From positions 186,001 to 250,000 of the forward strand of contig LN890288.1 of assembly GCA_900016775.1 (NCBI GenBank): a stretch of 64,000 nucleotides of DNA, in the 5' to 3' direction. A program made the translations under genes and the position numbers. Within the stretch, counting starts at the first letter, position 1; each line of letters starts with the position of its first letter. Shown here one piece after another: positions 22,414 to 33,328 of the stretch. Source of the DNA: Serratia symbiotica (GTDB lineage Bacteria > Pseudomonadota > Gammaproteobacteria > Enterobacterales > Enterobacteriaceae). A model generated the notes under the pieces. The model was not told where the DNA came from and made no database searches. It saw only the letters and a program-made list of their open reading frames with translations.

Positions 22414-23613
22414 TTATTTTTTATTAAAATTATTTTTATTATTATTTTTCCATTTAATTAGTGCTTTTTGTCGTTGTAGTGTAAGTTCGTTACGAATATC
22501 TTGACCTTTTAATCCTAATGCTATTATTTTTTTAATTGATACAGAAAATGCTATTTGATAAGCTTTTCGTAAATATTTACTTTGTAAATATAAATTATCT
22601 TTAAATTTAGTAAGGATTTGGAAATTTATTTCACTACTTAAAATTATTTTTTCTAATCGTTCTGGTTTTCTCCAAACATCTAATTTATCAAATAATTGAA
22701 TTATAATATTAGGTTGTAGTTTATGTATATTGTAAATTAAGTGACTATATTTAGCTACAAGTATAGATAAATCACGAATAAGATTAGGTATTTTCCATTT
22801 TTTACAAAATGTTTCTATTAATTTAAGATAAATTAAATCAGGTTCATAATAATTTTTATTATATTTTTTAGGTAATAATCCTATTTTAATATCATAACAT
22901 AATGCAGAGAATCTTACTTCTATTAATGAGCTAAGTTTAGATGCAAGAGTAAGTGTCATCATAGTATGAATTCTATTGGAATTTATTTCTGGAAATAAAA
23001 TTTTTAATGCACCACATTCTTGTAATACTTTAAAATAAATTTGTGGGTGTTGACTTAGTAATGCTTTTTCTGTTTCTTTCCAACATCTTTCTGCAGTAAT
23101 AGTGGTAAGTTCACCACTTTGAGATATATAAGACATTAATTTCATAGTATCTTTTGAAATACGAAATCCAAGATATGAAAATTTTGCTGCAAAACGTGCT
23201 ACACGTAATACACGTAATGGATCTTCAATAAAAGCATGAGAAATATGTCTTAATATTCGTTTATTTAAATCAATAATACCTTTATAAGGATCAATTAATA
23301 CACCATTTGAAGAACGAGCAATAGCATTAATAGTTAAATCACGACGTAATAGATCTTCTTCAAGAGTAATATTAGGTGTAGTATAACAGATAAAATTAGT
23401 ATAACCAGATCCAGATTTACGTTCGGTACGTGCTAATGCATATTCTTCATGAGTATCTGGATGGAGAAATACTGGAAAATCTTTACCTACTTTTTGATAA
23501 CCAATTTTTAAAAGATTTTCTGGTTTTGCGCCTACTATTACCCAATCTCTATCAAATATTGGAATATTAAGTAGTTCATCACGAACAGCACCACCTACAA
23601 GATAAATCTTCAT
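22414..23613 (-). CDS. cca: CCA-adding tRNA nucleotidyltransferase with eroded HD domain
   Basis: Cca adds or repairs the 3' CCA of tRNAs. The 399-residue protein (E. coli 412) has the class II nucleotidyltransferase core: LVGGAVRDELL near the start, the catalytic FDRDWVIVG (about 20-28), LLRRDLTINAIA and EDPLRVLRVARFAAKF. The later HD phosphohydrolase domain has lost its metal site: E. coli CHDLGKG is CYDIKIG here (Tyr240), and a His-containing stretch just before it is deleted. Nucleotide addition should be intact and phosphatase activity lost. Neither tRNA in this window encodes CCA, so the enzyme should be essential. Confidence 0.94.
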   Translation of the reverse strand: MKIYLVGGAVRDELLNIPIFDRDWVIVGAKPENLLKIGYQKVGKDFPVFLHPDTHEEYALARTERKSGSGYTNFICYTTPNITLEEDLLRRDLTINAIARSSNGVLIDPYKGIIDLNKRILRHISHAFIEDPLRVLRVARFAAKFSYLGFRISKDTMKLMSYISQSGELTTITAERCWKETEKALLSQHPQIYFKVLQECGALKILFPEINSNRIHTMMTLTLASKLSSLIEVRFSALCYDIKIGLLPKKYNKNYYEPDLIYLKLIETFCKKWKIPNLIRDLSILVAKYSHLIYNIHKLQPNIIIQLFDKLDVWRKPERLEKIILSSEINFQILTKFKDNLYLQSKYLRKAYQIAFSVSIKKIIALGLKGQDIRNELTLQRQKALIKWKNNNKNNFNKK

Positions 23614-23693
23614 AATTAATTTTCTCTAAATTTAAATATTATATTTATTAAAATATATTAATTAATAATATATTTATATAAAAATTAAATTTA

Positions 23694-23736
23694 ATTATAC
23701 TTAAGATAATATATTTTATATTATTTTAAGTATAAT
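23694..23736 (-). terminator. Long hairpin upstream of cca
   Basis: A 20-bp inverted repeat with one G-T pair and a three-base loop lies about 80 bp before the cca start codon. Its arms contain ATTATACTTAA and TTAAGTATAAT. On the minus strand it is followed by T-rich sequence, so it may have ended transcription of a lost gene upstream of cca. It could instead lie in the cca leader. Confidence 0.45.
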
Positions 23737-23982
23737 ATAAAATTATATATTAGTAATATTTTTAATAAAAAATAATAATGAAATATTTTAATTATAATTT
23801 AATTATGTTATTTTAATTTAATATTTTTAAAAAAATAATAAATGATATTTTATTTTTTATAAAATAATAATATTAATAATTGTTTTAAATATACAATATT
23901 AAAATTAATATAATAAATTATTAGTAAATTTAATAATTTTTAGATTATGATATGGAATATAATAATTTTTTTCATTATATAA

Positions 23983-24186
23983 TTATTTTCTATATTTTAT
24001 ATAAGAAGAATATTGATATGTTATATTAATTTCATAAGTTCTAACAATTTTAATAATTTTTTTATTAGTTAATTTTTTAATAATATTAATAATTTGTGTA
24101 GTAATTTTTAGATCTAATTCTATAGTGAATTCATTAGATAGTAATATTTTGAGTTTTATTATGAAAATTTTTATAATTTCTATATG
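23983..24186 (-). pseudogene. Possible eroded gene fragment upstream of cca (unidentified)
   Basis: A 67-codon open stretch with no ATG start lies in a region with slightly more G and C than its surroundings. It includes LLSNEFTIELDLKITTQI and ends QYSSYIKYRK before TAA. It reads toward cca, and the hairpin at 23694-23736 would end its transcript. I could not match it to ygiM, ygiF or folB, which are near cca in E. coli. It may be a remnant or chance, and I give it no function. Confidence 0.25.
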
Positions 24187-24954
24187 TTATTATTATTTAT
24201 TAGATAATTATAGTGGAAAATAATGATAAAAATTGATTAAATTTAATTTTATTTTTAAAATTTTGTGTATATTTTATTGCATGAGATTTAGTAAGATTTA
24301 ATATATAATAAGGTGTTCTAATTAAATTTTATAAAATAATCATATGTGGATATAAGTAATATTATTAAAATATTATTTTGATATTTTATGTAATTTATAA
24401 ATATATTTTTCATTTTTTAGTTTGTTTTAAATATCAAATATATTATTCAAAATTTTTAATTTACTTGAATATGGTATATTTAATAAATTTAGAATTTATA
24501 ATAATATACTTTGTTAGAACTACTTAGTTTAAGTAATGCTAAAGTATTTTTTTTGAATAAATCATAATAATTTTAAATAATATTTTTTATTATTATAATA
24601 AAATTTATATTTTTAAATTTAATACTCATATAGTAAAATTTAATAAATATTAATTTTAAATTATATCTTTTAAAATATATGTTTTCAATAAGGATAAGGT
24701 ATTTAATTTTAAATTATTTAAAATTTAAATTTAATTATCTTATAAAAATATTTTAATTATAAAATATAATATTTATTATTAAAAAAATATTTAAAAAAAA
24801 ATATTATTTATTATTTATTAAATAATATTTTAATTAAAAATAATTATTAATAAATATTAAAATAAATTTAATATATATTTTAAATTTAAATTATATTTTT
24901 ATTTCTTTTTATTAATAATAAATTTTTATAAAAACATTTTTAGGAATTATTTGA
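24187..24954. other. Decayed spacer before yqjA
   Basis: This is the rest of a 1341-bp gap between cca and yqjA. The part from 24187 to about 24560 has scattered G/C and short broken frames on the minus strand, like an old pseudogene, but nothing aligns to a protein I know. From 24600 on it is almost pure A/T. The ribosome binding site TTAGGAAT lies just before yqjA. Confidence 0.35.
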
Positions 24955-25620
24955 ATGGATATCATTAAAGAACTGTTACATGCTTTATGGAAACAAGATT
25001 TTAATATGTTAGAACATTCATCACTAATATGGACTTTTTATGCTTTATTATTTATAATTTTATTTTTAGAAAATGGATTATTACCAGCTGCTTTTTTGCC
25101 TGGTGATAGTTTATTGATTTTTGTTGGTGTTTTAATTTCTAAAGGTACTATGAATTTTTTATTAACTATTTTTATTTTAACTATTGCTGCTAGTATGGGA
25201 TGTTGGGTGAGTTATATACAAGGTAAATGGTTAGGTAATACACGAATAGTTCAAAGTTGGTTATCACATTTACCTAATTATTATCATCAAAGAGCATATC
25301 AATTATTTTATCGTCATGGTCTTTCTGCGTTATTAATTGGTCGTTTTTTAGTATTTATACGTACATTATTACCTACTATTGCTGGTATATCTGGTTTAAA
25401 TAATATACGTTTTCAATTATTTAATTGGATAAGTGGATTATTATGGGTTGTTATTTTAATTTTATTAGGTTTTATATTAGGTAAAACATCAATATTTAAA
25501 AAATATGAAGATCAACTTATGTTATTTTTAATGTTATTACCATTAATATTATTAATAATAGGATTAATTAGTTCATTAATTATAATTTTTCGTAAAAAAA
25601 TTATTAAAAAATTAAAATAA
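24955..25620 (+). CDS. yqjA: DedA-family membrane protein YqjA
   Basis: YqjA is an inner-membrane DedA protein; in E. coli it and YghB support envelope function, pH tolerance and probably lipid-carrier recycling. The 221-residue protein has about five hydrophobic segments and the DedA signatures ENGLLPAAFLPGDSLL (about 40-55) and GRFLVFIRTLLPTIAGISG (about 125-145), so the acidic and arginine residues needed for function are present. GCWVSYIQGKWLGNTR and KYEDQLM make it YqjA rather than another DedA paralogue. Confidence 0.92.
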   Translation: MDIIKELLHALWKQDFNMLEHSSLIWTFYALLFIILFLENGLLPAAFLPGDSLLIFVGVLISKGTMNFLLTIFILTIAASMGCWVSYIQGKWLGNTRIVQSWLSHLPNYYHQRAYQLFYRHGLSALLIGRFLVFIRTLLPTIAGISGLNNIRFQLFNWISGLLWVVILILLGFILGKTSIFKKYEDQLMLFLMLLPLILLIIGLISSLIIIFRKKIIKKLK

Positions 25621-25784
25621 AATTATTATTTTAATTAATTATATTGTATTAATTTAATTAACATTAATATTATAAAAAATAAAAAAAATTAAATAATTTA
25701 AATTATAATATAAAATTATTAAATGAATATTTGCTATAATAAAAAAGATATAAATATAATTTATATTTTTTTAAAATATTTAAA

Positions 25785-27170
25785 TTATTTATGACGCCAA
25801 GTAGTTCCTTGAGAAGTATCTTCTAAAATAATATTCATTTTATTTAGTGTTTTACGTGTTATATCTGCTAATTTCCAGTTTTTCATTTTACGCGCTTTAT
25901 TACGTTCTATTATTAATTCTTCAATTTTTATTTTTTTATTATAATCAATTTGTATATATTTTTGTAAAAATTCTTCAGGATTTTGATATAATATACCAAG
26001 TATTTGTGCTAGTTTACGCATAATAGATGCCATATCATTTGCTTTCGTCATATTAATTTTTTTTTGACGATTTATTTCATGTGCTAATTCAAATAATATG
26101 GAAAAAGCTTTTGGAATATTAAAATCATCATTCATGGCATTATAAAAATGAATTTCAAATGTTTTTCCATAAGTTGGAAAATTATTAATAGTAGTATAAC
26201 GTATAGCAGTATATAATTTTTTAAGTGAAATTTGTGCATATTCTAAATTTTTTTTACAATAATTTAATTGTTTTCTATAATGACTAGACATTAAAAAAAA
26301 ACGTATTATTTCTGCATGATATTGATTAAGTATATTTCGTATAGTTAAAACATTATTTAATGATTTAGACATTTTTTCTTTATTTATCATAACCATACCA
26401 GTATGCATCCAATAATTAATATGATAATTATCATAGGCACATCTAGATTGAGTTATTTCATTTTCATGATGTGGAAAAATTAAATCTGAACCACCACCGT
26501 GAATATCAAGATGTGTACCTATCGTTTTATTATTCATAACAGAGCATTCAATATGCCATCCTGGTCGTCCCATACCCCAAGGTGAATTCCATTGAGGTTC
26601 ATTTTTTTTAGATATTTTCCATAATACAAAATCTAATGGATTTTTTTTTGTATTATTAATTTTAATACGTGCACCTTGATATAATTTTTTTAATTTTTGA
26701 TTTGATAATGATCCATATAGTGGATCACTTTCAATTGAAAACATTACATCTCCATTTTTAGTTATATAAGCATGATTACGATTTATTAAGTATTTTATTA
26801 TTATAATTATTTCATTAATATATTTAGTAGCTAATGGTTCAAAATTAGGACGTTCAATTAATAAAGCATCGAAATCAATATACATTTCTTTTAACATACG
26901 TTGTGTTAATTGATGATAAGTTTCATTATTTTTTTTTGAACGTTGAATAATTTTATCATCAATATTAGTAATGTTTCGAACGTAATTTACTGAGTATCCA
27001 ATATAACGTAAATAACGTATTATTATATCAAAAATTACAAAAGTACGTCCATGACCAATATGACATAAATCATAAAGAGTAATTCCACATACATATATAT
27101 TAACTTTTCCATTATTAATAGGTTTAAATTCTTCTTTTTTATGATTTATAGTATTAAAAATTTTTAACAT
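25785..27170 (-). CDS. cysS: Cysteinyl-tRNA synthetase
   Basis: CysRS charges tRNA-Cys. I start it at ATG 27170 ([15 protein letters not shown]), which aligns with E. coli residue 1 and has GGAA upstream. An in-frame ATG at 27194 would add eight residues with no ribosome binding site. The 461-residue product has the Cys of YVCGIT, the HIGH motif in [10 protein letters not shown], zinc ligands in IECSVMN and [13 protein letters not shown], and the C-terminal GTTWR. It is convergent with yqjA and divergent from tRNA-Ser. Confidence 0.96.
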   Translation of the reverse strand: MLKIFNTINHKKEEFKPINNGKVNIYVCGITLYDLCHIGHGRTFVIFDIIIRYLRYIGYSVNYVRNITNIDDKIIQRSKKNNETYHQLTQRMLKEMYIDFDALLIERPNFEPLATKYINEIIIIIKYLINRNHAYITKNGDVMFSIESDPLYGSLSNQKLKKLYQGARIKINNTKKNPLDFVLWKISKKNEPQWNSPWGMGRPGWHIECSVMNNKTIGTHLDIHGGGSDLIFPHHENEITQSRCAYDNYHINYWMHTGMVMINKEKMSKSLNNVLTIRNILNQYHAEIIRFFLMSSHYRKQLNYCKKNLEYAQISLKKLYTAIRYTTINNFPTYGKTFEIHFYNAMNDDFNIPKAFSILFELAHEINRQKKINMTKANDMASIMRKLAQILGILYQNPEEFLQKYIQIDYNKKIKIEELIIERNKARKMKNWKLADITRKTLNKMNIILEDTSQGTTWRHK

Positions 27171-27353
27171 TGAAATATTCCATGATATTATCATACTAAA
27201 ATAATAAAAATTATAATATATTTTAATATAAAATTTAAATTAATAATTTATTTTAATGTTTAATTATATGATATTTTATAATTTTAATATTTATTTTTAA
27301 TATATAATAAATTATATTTAAATATAAAAAATAGTATTAAATATAATTAAAAT

Positions 27354-27440
27354 GGTGAGGTGTCTGAGTGGTTAAAAGAACATACTTGGAAAGTATGTAT
27401 ATATTATAATGTATCGAGGGTTCAAATCCCTCCCTCACCA
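27354..27440 (+). tRNA. serX: tRNA-Ser (GGA anticodon)
   Basis: An 87-base class II tRNA. The acceptor stem is GGTGAGG with CCTCACC and discriminator A, the anticodon stem is CATAC/GTATG around TTGGAAA (anticodon GGA, serine UCC/UCU), and there is a long variable arm and GTTCAAA in the T loop. The pattern matches E. coli tRNA-Ser(GGA), serW/serX. The 3' CCA is not encoded. The symbol is by similarity only. Confidence 0.93.
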
Positions 27441-27575
27441 AAATTTATAATATTTATTTTTTATATTTTTAATATTATATAAATTTATTATAATTTTAAA
27501 AATATAATATAAATATATTAATTTTTTTTAAATATTTTTAATTTTTTTATTAATGATTTAAATATTACTATAAAT

Positions 27576-28874
27576 TTAGTGAATTTTTAAACGTGATTTA
27601 AATATTTTATTAATTCCTCTTGTTAATATAATTAAACCAGTTTTAATATATCCATATAATGATACTTGATGTATTTTATATAATAAAAGATAAATAAATC
27701 GTGCTAATTTACCTTTTACTTTCATGTTATTATGTATTAAATTACCCATTAAAGTACCTAAAGTATTAAAACTTGAAAGTGATATTAATGAACCATAATC
27801 TTTATATGTATAAGATTTTAATATTTTTTTATTCATTAATGCTTTAATGTTGTTAAAACAATGTGAAGCCATTTGATGTGCAGATTGAGCTCTTGGTGGT
27901 ATAAATCCACCTTCTTTTTTAGGGCATGCAGCACAATCTCCAATAGCAAAAATTTGAGGATCACGTGTAGTTTGTAATGTTTGTTTTACCAATAATTGAT
28001 TTAAAATAGTAGTTTCTAAACCACCAATATTTTTCATAAAATTAGGTACTTTTATACCCGCTGCCCAAACCATTAAATCAGCTGGAATAAATTTTCCTTC
28101 TTTTGTATATAATCCATTATTAGTAACATTGATAACTATAGTCTTAGTTAATATACAAACACCTAATTTATTTAGTTCTAAATAAACATCATTTGAAATA
28201 TTTATTGGTAATGATGGTAGTATGTAATTACCAGCTTCTATTAATGTTATATGTAATGCATTATTGTTTAAGATTTTAAATTTATAATTTTTTAATTGTT
28301 TTAATGAATTATATAATTCTGCAGATAATTCAACACCAGTAGCTCCTCCACCTACAATAACAATATTAATTGGTTTTATTTGATGATGAGATATAGAATA
28401 TTTTAAAAATAAATTAAACATTTTATTATTAAAACGTTGTGCTTCATATTGATTATCTAAAAACATACAATGATCTTTAACACCTGGTATATTAAAATCA
28501 TTTGATACACTACCTAGTGCTATAACTAAAATATCATAAGATAATTCTCGTGATGGTATTAATTCATTACCTTGTTTATCATAGATTTGTGCTAATTGTA
28601 AGGTCTTTTTTTTTCGATTAATATTAGTTAATGATCCTAATTGAAAATTAAAATGATGATTACTGGCATGATCAAAATAACTAAGTGTGTTAATAGTATC
28701 ATCTAATGATCCAGCAGCTACTTCATGTAATAATGGTTTCCATATATGGTTATAATTTTTATCAACTAAAGTAATAATTGCTTTTTTTTTACGACCAAGA
28801 TTATTTCCAGCATTTGTAGCTAATTCAAGACCAGCTGCACCTCCACCAATAATAACGATTTTTTTTTGTAACAT
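27576..28874 (-). CDS. ndh: Type II NADH dehydrogenase
   Basis: Ndh is a single-subunit, non-proton-pumping NADH:ubiquinone oxidoreductase on the inner membrane. The 432-residue protein (E. coli 434) has the FAD-binding [14 protein letters not shown] at the N-terminus, the NADH-binding [17 protein letters not shown] (about 165-180), a second FAD motif [11 protein letters not shown] and an amphipathic, basic C-terminus for membrane binding. It lies 144 bp downstream of ptsG on the same strand. A role in NAD+ regeneration is expected; whether complex I is also present cannot be judged here. Confidence 0.95.
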   Translation of the reverse strand: MLQKKIVIIGGGAAGLELATNAGNNLGRKKKAIITLVDKNYNHIWKPLLHEVAAGSLDDTINTLSYFDHASNHHFNFQLGSLTNINRKKKTLQLAQIYDKQGNELIPSRELSYDILVIALGSVSNDFNIPGVKDHCMFLDNQYEAQRFNNKMFNLFLKYSISHHQIKPINIVIVGGGATGVELSAELYNSLKQLKNYKFKILNNNALHITLIEAGNYILPSLPINISNDVYLELNKLGVCILTKTIVINVTNNGLYTKEGKFIPADLMVWAAGIKVPNFMKNIGGLETTILNQLLVKQTLQTTRDPQIFAIGDCAACPKKEGGFIPPRAQSAHQMASHCFNNIKALMNKKILKSYTYKDYGSLISLSSFNTLGTLMGNLIHNNMKVKGKLARFIYLLLYKIHQVSLYGYIKTGLIILTRGINKIFKSRLKIH

Positions 28875-29018
28875 TTTATGTTATCTCCAAATATGTATAA
28901 AATTTTATTTTATAAAATAAATTTTATTAATATAATATTTTAAAAAATATATTTAATTATTTAATAATTTATAAAAAATTTTTATTATAATATAAGCATT
29001 TATATTTTTTAATTTATG

Positions 29019-30452
29019 TTAATGATCACGAATATATTCATCTATATCAGTTTTAAGATTATCAGATTGTGTACCAAATATAGCTTGTACTCCTGATCCT
29101 GAAATAATAACACCAGCTGCACCTAGTTTTTTTAGATTTAATTGATTAACTTTTTTAATATCAAACACACTCACACGTAAACGTGTAATACAAGCATCTA
29201 GATTTATAATATTTTCTTTACCTCCAAAAGCTTCAATTAAAGCAGCAGACATTTCAGATTTATTTTTCTTTTTTTGATTTTTAGAGTTATCTTCACGACC
29301 TGGAGTTTTTAAATTTAATTTAATAATTAAAGTATAAAATATAGTATAATATAATAATCCATATAGTATACCTACTAATGGAAATAACCATATTTTATTG
29401 CTATTACCACTGAGTAATATAAAATCAATTAATCCATGTGAAAAACTTGTACCATTACGTATATCTAATAAAATACAAATTGGAAATGCTAAACATGATA
29501 AAATTGAATGTATTATATATAATATTGGTGCGACAAACATAAATGAAAATTCAATAGGTTCAGTAATACCAGTTAGAAATGATGTTAATGCTGATGAAAT
29601 CATGATACTACCAATTTTAGTTTTATTCTTTGGTTTTGCTGCATGCCAAATGGCAATAGCAGCTGCAGGTAATCCATACATTTTAAATAAAAAACCACCA
29701 GATAGTTTTCCTGCAGTAGGGTCACCTGCCATATAACGGGGAATATCACCATGAAATATTTGACCTGTTGAATTCATAAATTCACCAATTTGCATTTGAA
29801 ATGGTACGTTCCAAATATGATGCAAACCAAATGGTAAAAGAATTCTTTCAATTATTCCATATAGACTAAAAGCTATTACTGGATCTTGATAAGCTGCCCA
29901 TTGAGAAAATACTTTAATTAAAGTACCAATTGGAGGCCAAATAAAAGATAATATTATACCTATAATAATAGCTGTCATACCAGATATAATAGGAACAAAT
30001 CGTTTTCCTGAAAAAAAACCTAAACATTCAGGTAGTTGAATTCGAAAAAAACGTTTAAACATATAAACAGTAATAATTCCAGAAATAATTCCACCTAATA
30101 TTCCAGTATCTGATAAATGTTGATTAATAATTTCTTCTTTTGTTAAATGTAAGATTAACGGTGTAACAACTTCTATAGTTTTTACCATAATACTATAAGT
30201 TACTACTACTGCTAATGCAGAAACTCCATCATTATTAGTAAATCCTAAAGCAATACCAATAGCAAAAATTAATGGTATATTTATAAATATAGATCCACCA
30301 GTTTCTGTCATTATATGAGAAATAACAGAAGGGATCCAAGAAAAATTAGCAGAACCAATACCTAATAAAATACCTGCAATTGGTAATACAGATACTGGAA
30401 GCATCAGTGATTTTCCTATTTTTTGTAAGTGTGAAAATACATTTTTAAACAT
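29019..30452 (-). CDS. ptsG: PTS glucose-specific EIICB component
   Basis: PtsG imports glucose and phosphorylates it, with phosphate delivered by EIIA-Glc, HPr and EI. The 477-residue protein is the same length as E. coli PtsG and opens the same way ([18 protein letters not shown]). The EIIC membrane domain (about 1-390) has [25 protein letters not shown] and [15 protein letters not shown]. After a Lys/Glu linker comes EIIB (about 400-477) with the phosphorylated Cys in [10 protein letters not shown]. It suggests use of host glucose; the other PTS genes are not in the window. Confidence 0.97.
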   Translation of the reverse strand: MFKNVFSHLQKIGKSLMLPVSVLPIAGILLGIGSANFSWIPSVISHIMTETGGSIFINIPLIFAIGIALGFTNNDGVSALAVVVTYSIMVKTIEVVTPLILHLTKEEIINQHLSDTGILGGIISGIITVYMFKRFFRIQLPECLGFFSGKRFVPIISGMTAIIIGIILSFIWPPIGTLIKVFSQWAAYQDPVIAFSLYGIIERILLPFGLHHIWNVPFQMQIGEFMNSTGQIFHGDIPRYMAGDPTAGKLSGGFLFKMYGLPAAAIAIWHAAKPKNKTKIGSIMISSALTSFLTGITEPIEFSFMFVAPILYIIHSILSCLAFPICILLDIRNGTSFSHGLIDFILLSGNSNKIWLFPLVGILYGLLYYTIFYTLIIKLNLKTPGREDNSKNQKKKNKSEMSAALIEAFGGKENIINLDACITRLRVSVFDIKKVNQLNLKKLGAAGVIISGSGVQAIFGTQSDNLKTDIDEYIRDH

Positions 30453-31296
30453 ATATTAATTTTACTCCTAAATGATAATATTTAATTATTTTTAATAATT
30501 ATATAATTTCATAATAAAATTTTATACATTATTTTAATATTAAATATTTTAAAATTAATTATATTAAATAATTTTTTATTAAATATCTTATATTAATAAT
30601 ATTAAATATATTATATAATTTATTTAATTAATTTTAAAAATAAATTAATAAATTTAATTGTTATATAATTAAATATTTTATAAAAATTAAAAGATAAAAT
30701 TTATATAATTTAAAATATTTTTAAAATTTATAAAATATAATAAAATTAAATTAATGATTATATAAAGAAAAGATAAATTATAAAAAGTAATATATTATTT
30801 AAATTAGATATTTATTTTATAATTTTAATTTTTATTTTAAAATTATTTATTATATTATTAATATTATAAATATATCAATTTTTTAAATTTTAAAAAAATA
30901 ATTATTTTTATTTATATGATAATATATTTTTATTAAAAATTTTTATATTGAATATATTTTTAAATATTTTTTATATTTTAAATGAAATTAATTTAATAAA
31001 TTATATTTTATTAAATTAATAAAATTATATAAATATTCTTAAATATTTTAATAAAATTTATATAATATTAAAATATTTTAAAAATATTTTTATTAAAAAA
31101 TAATAAATTTATTTTATATTTATTTAAATAAATATAAAAACATTTTAACATGATTATATATAATTTAATATTATATATTAATTAATATATAGATTATATA
31201 TAATTTAATATTTTGTTTAATAATAAAATAAATATAATTTATATTATATTTTTTAAAATAATTTTATTTAAATATTTTAAATTTCAAGGAAAAAAT
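30453..31296. other. Divergent A/T-rich region ptsG/gshB
   Basis: These 844 bp are almost pure A/T, between ptsG (minus) and gshB (plus). An in-frame extension of gshB back to 31213 exists but is low-complexity and unsupported. I see no G/C-bearing hairpin, operator for Mlc or CRP, or coding remnant. A ribosome binding site (CAAGGAAA) precedes gshB. Confidence 0.4.
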
Positions 31297-32247
31297 ATGA
31301 TTAAATTAGGTATTGTTATGGATCCTATTACTTCTATTAATTTTAAAAAAGATACCAGTTTAGCTTTATTACTAGGAGCGCAACGTAGAGGTTGGGAAGT
31401 ATATTATATGGAAATAAATGATCTTTATATAAAATCCGGTAATAGTTATGCTCATACACGTAAAATACATATACAAGATAATAAAGAAAATAAATATAGT
31501 TTTTTTTCTGAGCAAGATTTAAAATTAAAAGATTTAAATGTAATTTTAATACGAAAAAATCCTCCATTTAATATCGAATATCTTTATGCTACTTATATAT
31601 TGGAACATGCAGAAAATAATGGTACGTTAATTATTAATAAACCAAAAAGTTTACGTGATTGTAATGAAAAATTGTTTACGATTTGGTTTCCTGAATTAAT
31701 ACCAGATACATTAATAACTCAAAATTCTATAGATATTCGTAATTTTTATAAAAAACATAATGAAATTATTTTAAAACCATTACACGGAATGGGAGGTTTT
31801 TCTATTTTTCATATAAAAAAAGACGATATAAATTTATCAGTAATTATTGAAATTTTAACTAAATATGAAAAAAAATTTTGTATGGTGCAAAAATTTTTAC
31901 CAGAAATTAAGGAAGGAGATAAACGAATTTTTATAATTGATGGTGAACCATTTCCTTATTGTTTGGCTAGGATTCCTGCTAAAAATGAAAGTAGAGGTAA
32001 TTTAGCTGCAGGTGGTTATGGTGAAGTTCGTTTATTAAGTAATAATGATTGGAAAATTTCTAATATTGTAGCTCCAATATTAAAAAAAAGAGGATTGATA
32101 TTTGTTGGATTAGATGTGATAGGTAATTATTTAACTGAAATTAATGTTACTAGTCCAACATGTATACGTGAAATTGAAAAAGGTTGTAAAATATCAATTG
32201 TTAATATATTAATGGAAGCTATAGAAAAACGTTTAAAATTAAAATAA
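31297..32247 (+). CDS. gshB: Glutathione synthetase
   Basis: GshB joins gamma-glutamylcysteine and glycine with ATP. The start at 31297 (MIKLGIVMDP) follows CAAGGAAA and gives 316 residues, the E. coli length. The ATP-grasp landmarks are present: NKPKSLRDCNEKLFT, Lys160 in ILKPL, EGDKRIF, and the metal-ligand region LTEINVTSPTCIREIE. Two changes stand out: His163 in KPLHGMGG (Asp in E. coli) and Tyr241 in AAGGYGEVR (Arg in E. coli, in the mobile active-site loop). Its product gates KefB, also encoded here. yqgE, which follows gshB in E. coli, is gone, and ruvX comes next. Confidence 0.95.
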   Translation: MIKLGIVMDPITSINFKKDTSLALLLGAQRRGWEVYYMEINDLYIKSGNSYAHTRKIHIQDNKENKYSFFSEQDLKLKDLNVILIRKNPPFNIEYLYATYILEHAENNGTLIINKPKSLRDCNEKLFTIWFPELIPDTLITQNSIDIRNFYKKHNEIILKPLHGMGGFSIFHIKKDDINLSVIIEILTKYEKKFCMVQKFLPEIKEGDKRIFIIDGEPFPYCLARIPAKNESRGNLAAGGYGEVRLLSNNDWKISNIVAPILKKRGLIFVGLDVIGNYLTEINVTSPTCIREIEKGCKISIVNILMEAIEKRLKLK

Positions 32248-32375
32248 TTTATTATATCAATTATTTTAAATTATAAATTTTATTTAATATATTTTTATAT
32301 TATTTATTAATTATTATATTCAATATTTTTATATTATAAATATTTTGTATTATTTTATTTTGTTGGATAGAAAAA

Positions 32376-32792
32376 ATGATTTATCGTACGATAATTTCTT
32401 TTGATTTTGGTAGTAAAAATATTGGTATAGCTGTTGGACAAGAATTAACTTGTAGTGCTTATGCTTTAGGTTCTTTTAAAACACAATCCAATAATTTTTT
32501 TTGGAAAAAAATTGAAAAATTATTTCAAGAATGGAAACCTAATTTATTAATAGTTGGATTACCATTAAATATGGATGGTAGTGAACAGATGTTTACTAAA
32601 GAAGTATATAAATTTTCTAATAATTTAACAAAACGTTTTAATATTGAAGTTATTTTGCATGATGAACGTTTAACTACTATTGAAGCTCGTTCTTATTTAT
32701 TTAATAAAAACGGTTTTCGTTCTTTAAATAAAAATAATATTGATGCTACTTCAGCAGTAATTATTTTAGAAAGTTGGTTGAAATATCAATAA
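32376..32792 (+). CDS. ruvX: Putative pre-16S rRNA nuclease YqgF/RuvX
   Basis: YqgF has an RNase H-like fold and is thought to complete 16S rRNA 5'-end maturation. The 138-residue product equals E. coli YqgF in length and has ISFDFGSKNIGIAVG at the start, IVGLPLNMDGSEQ, and HDERLTTIEA, which contain the conserved acidic residues. It follows gshB by 128 bp. Confidence 0.93.
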   Translation: MIYRTIISFDFGSKNIGIAVGQELTCSAYALGSFKTQSNNFFWKKIEKLFQEWKPNLLIVGLPLNMDGSEQMFTKEVYKFSNNLTKRFNIEVILHDERLTTIEARSYLFNKNGFRSLNKNNIDATSAVIILESWLKYQ

Positions 32793-33328
32793 AATTGAAT
32801 ATTGATATTTATTTTTAATATTAATATTAAATATTTAATATATTTTTATTTAAAATATATTATATAATAACATTAATTATAAATAATATAAATGTATTTT
32901 TATTTTAAAATAATTATTTTATTTATAGTTAATATAATATTAAATTATAGTTAATATAATATTAAATAAAAATTTTATTAATTTTATATTATTTATTGAA
33001 TACATAAATTATTATTCATAAATATATTACATTATATTTATTTTATTTTTAAATAATTAAAATATAAATTTTAATTATTTAAATTTGTTTTATTAAAAGA
33101 TAAAATAAATTATATTTTTTAAAATTAATATATTATGAGCATTTTTTTAAAAAATATTTTTATATTAATAATAATATTTCTAATTAAATATAAATTATTT
33201 AATCATTAATATTAAAAAATTGTTTTATTAATTTATAAGTTTATAAATAAAATTTAATTATTTTTAATATTATAAATTTTAAAATATTTAATAAATTTTA
33301 TATTTTTATTATTAATATTTTAATATTT
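32793..33328. other. Convergent spacer ruvX/cysJ
   Basis: These 536 bp are A/T-rich, between the 3' ends of ruvX and cysJ. In E. coli cysI and cysH follow cysJ; I see no trace of either on the minus strand here. The stretch includes an exact 22-bp tandem duplication at 32923-32966. Confidence 0.5.
32923..32966. repeat. 22-bp perfect tandem duplication
   Basis: Positions 32923-32944 and 32945-32966 are identical 22-base units (TTATAGTTAATATAATATTA plus AA). They abut exactly. Each unit contains a G, so this is more than simple A/T slippage. It lies in the spacer between convergent ruvX and cysJ. Confidence 0.85.

Noticed and set aside
27171..27194. Eight extra N-terminal residues on CysS
   Set aside because: There is no ribosome binding site before 27194, and 27170 aligns exactly with the E. 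coli start.
31213..31296. N-terminal extension of GshB that looks like a membrane anchor (Ile/Phe-rich)
   Set aside because: It is low-complexity translated A/T spacer. ATG 31297 has a ribosome binding site and aligns with E. coli residue 1.
33134..33150. TATGAGCATTTTTTT near cysJ, the same string as the right arm of the sodA terminator
   Set aside because: No matching left arm lies nearby, so it cannot form the hairpin; probably chance in A/T-rich sequence.
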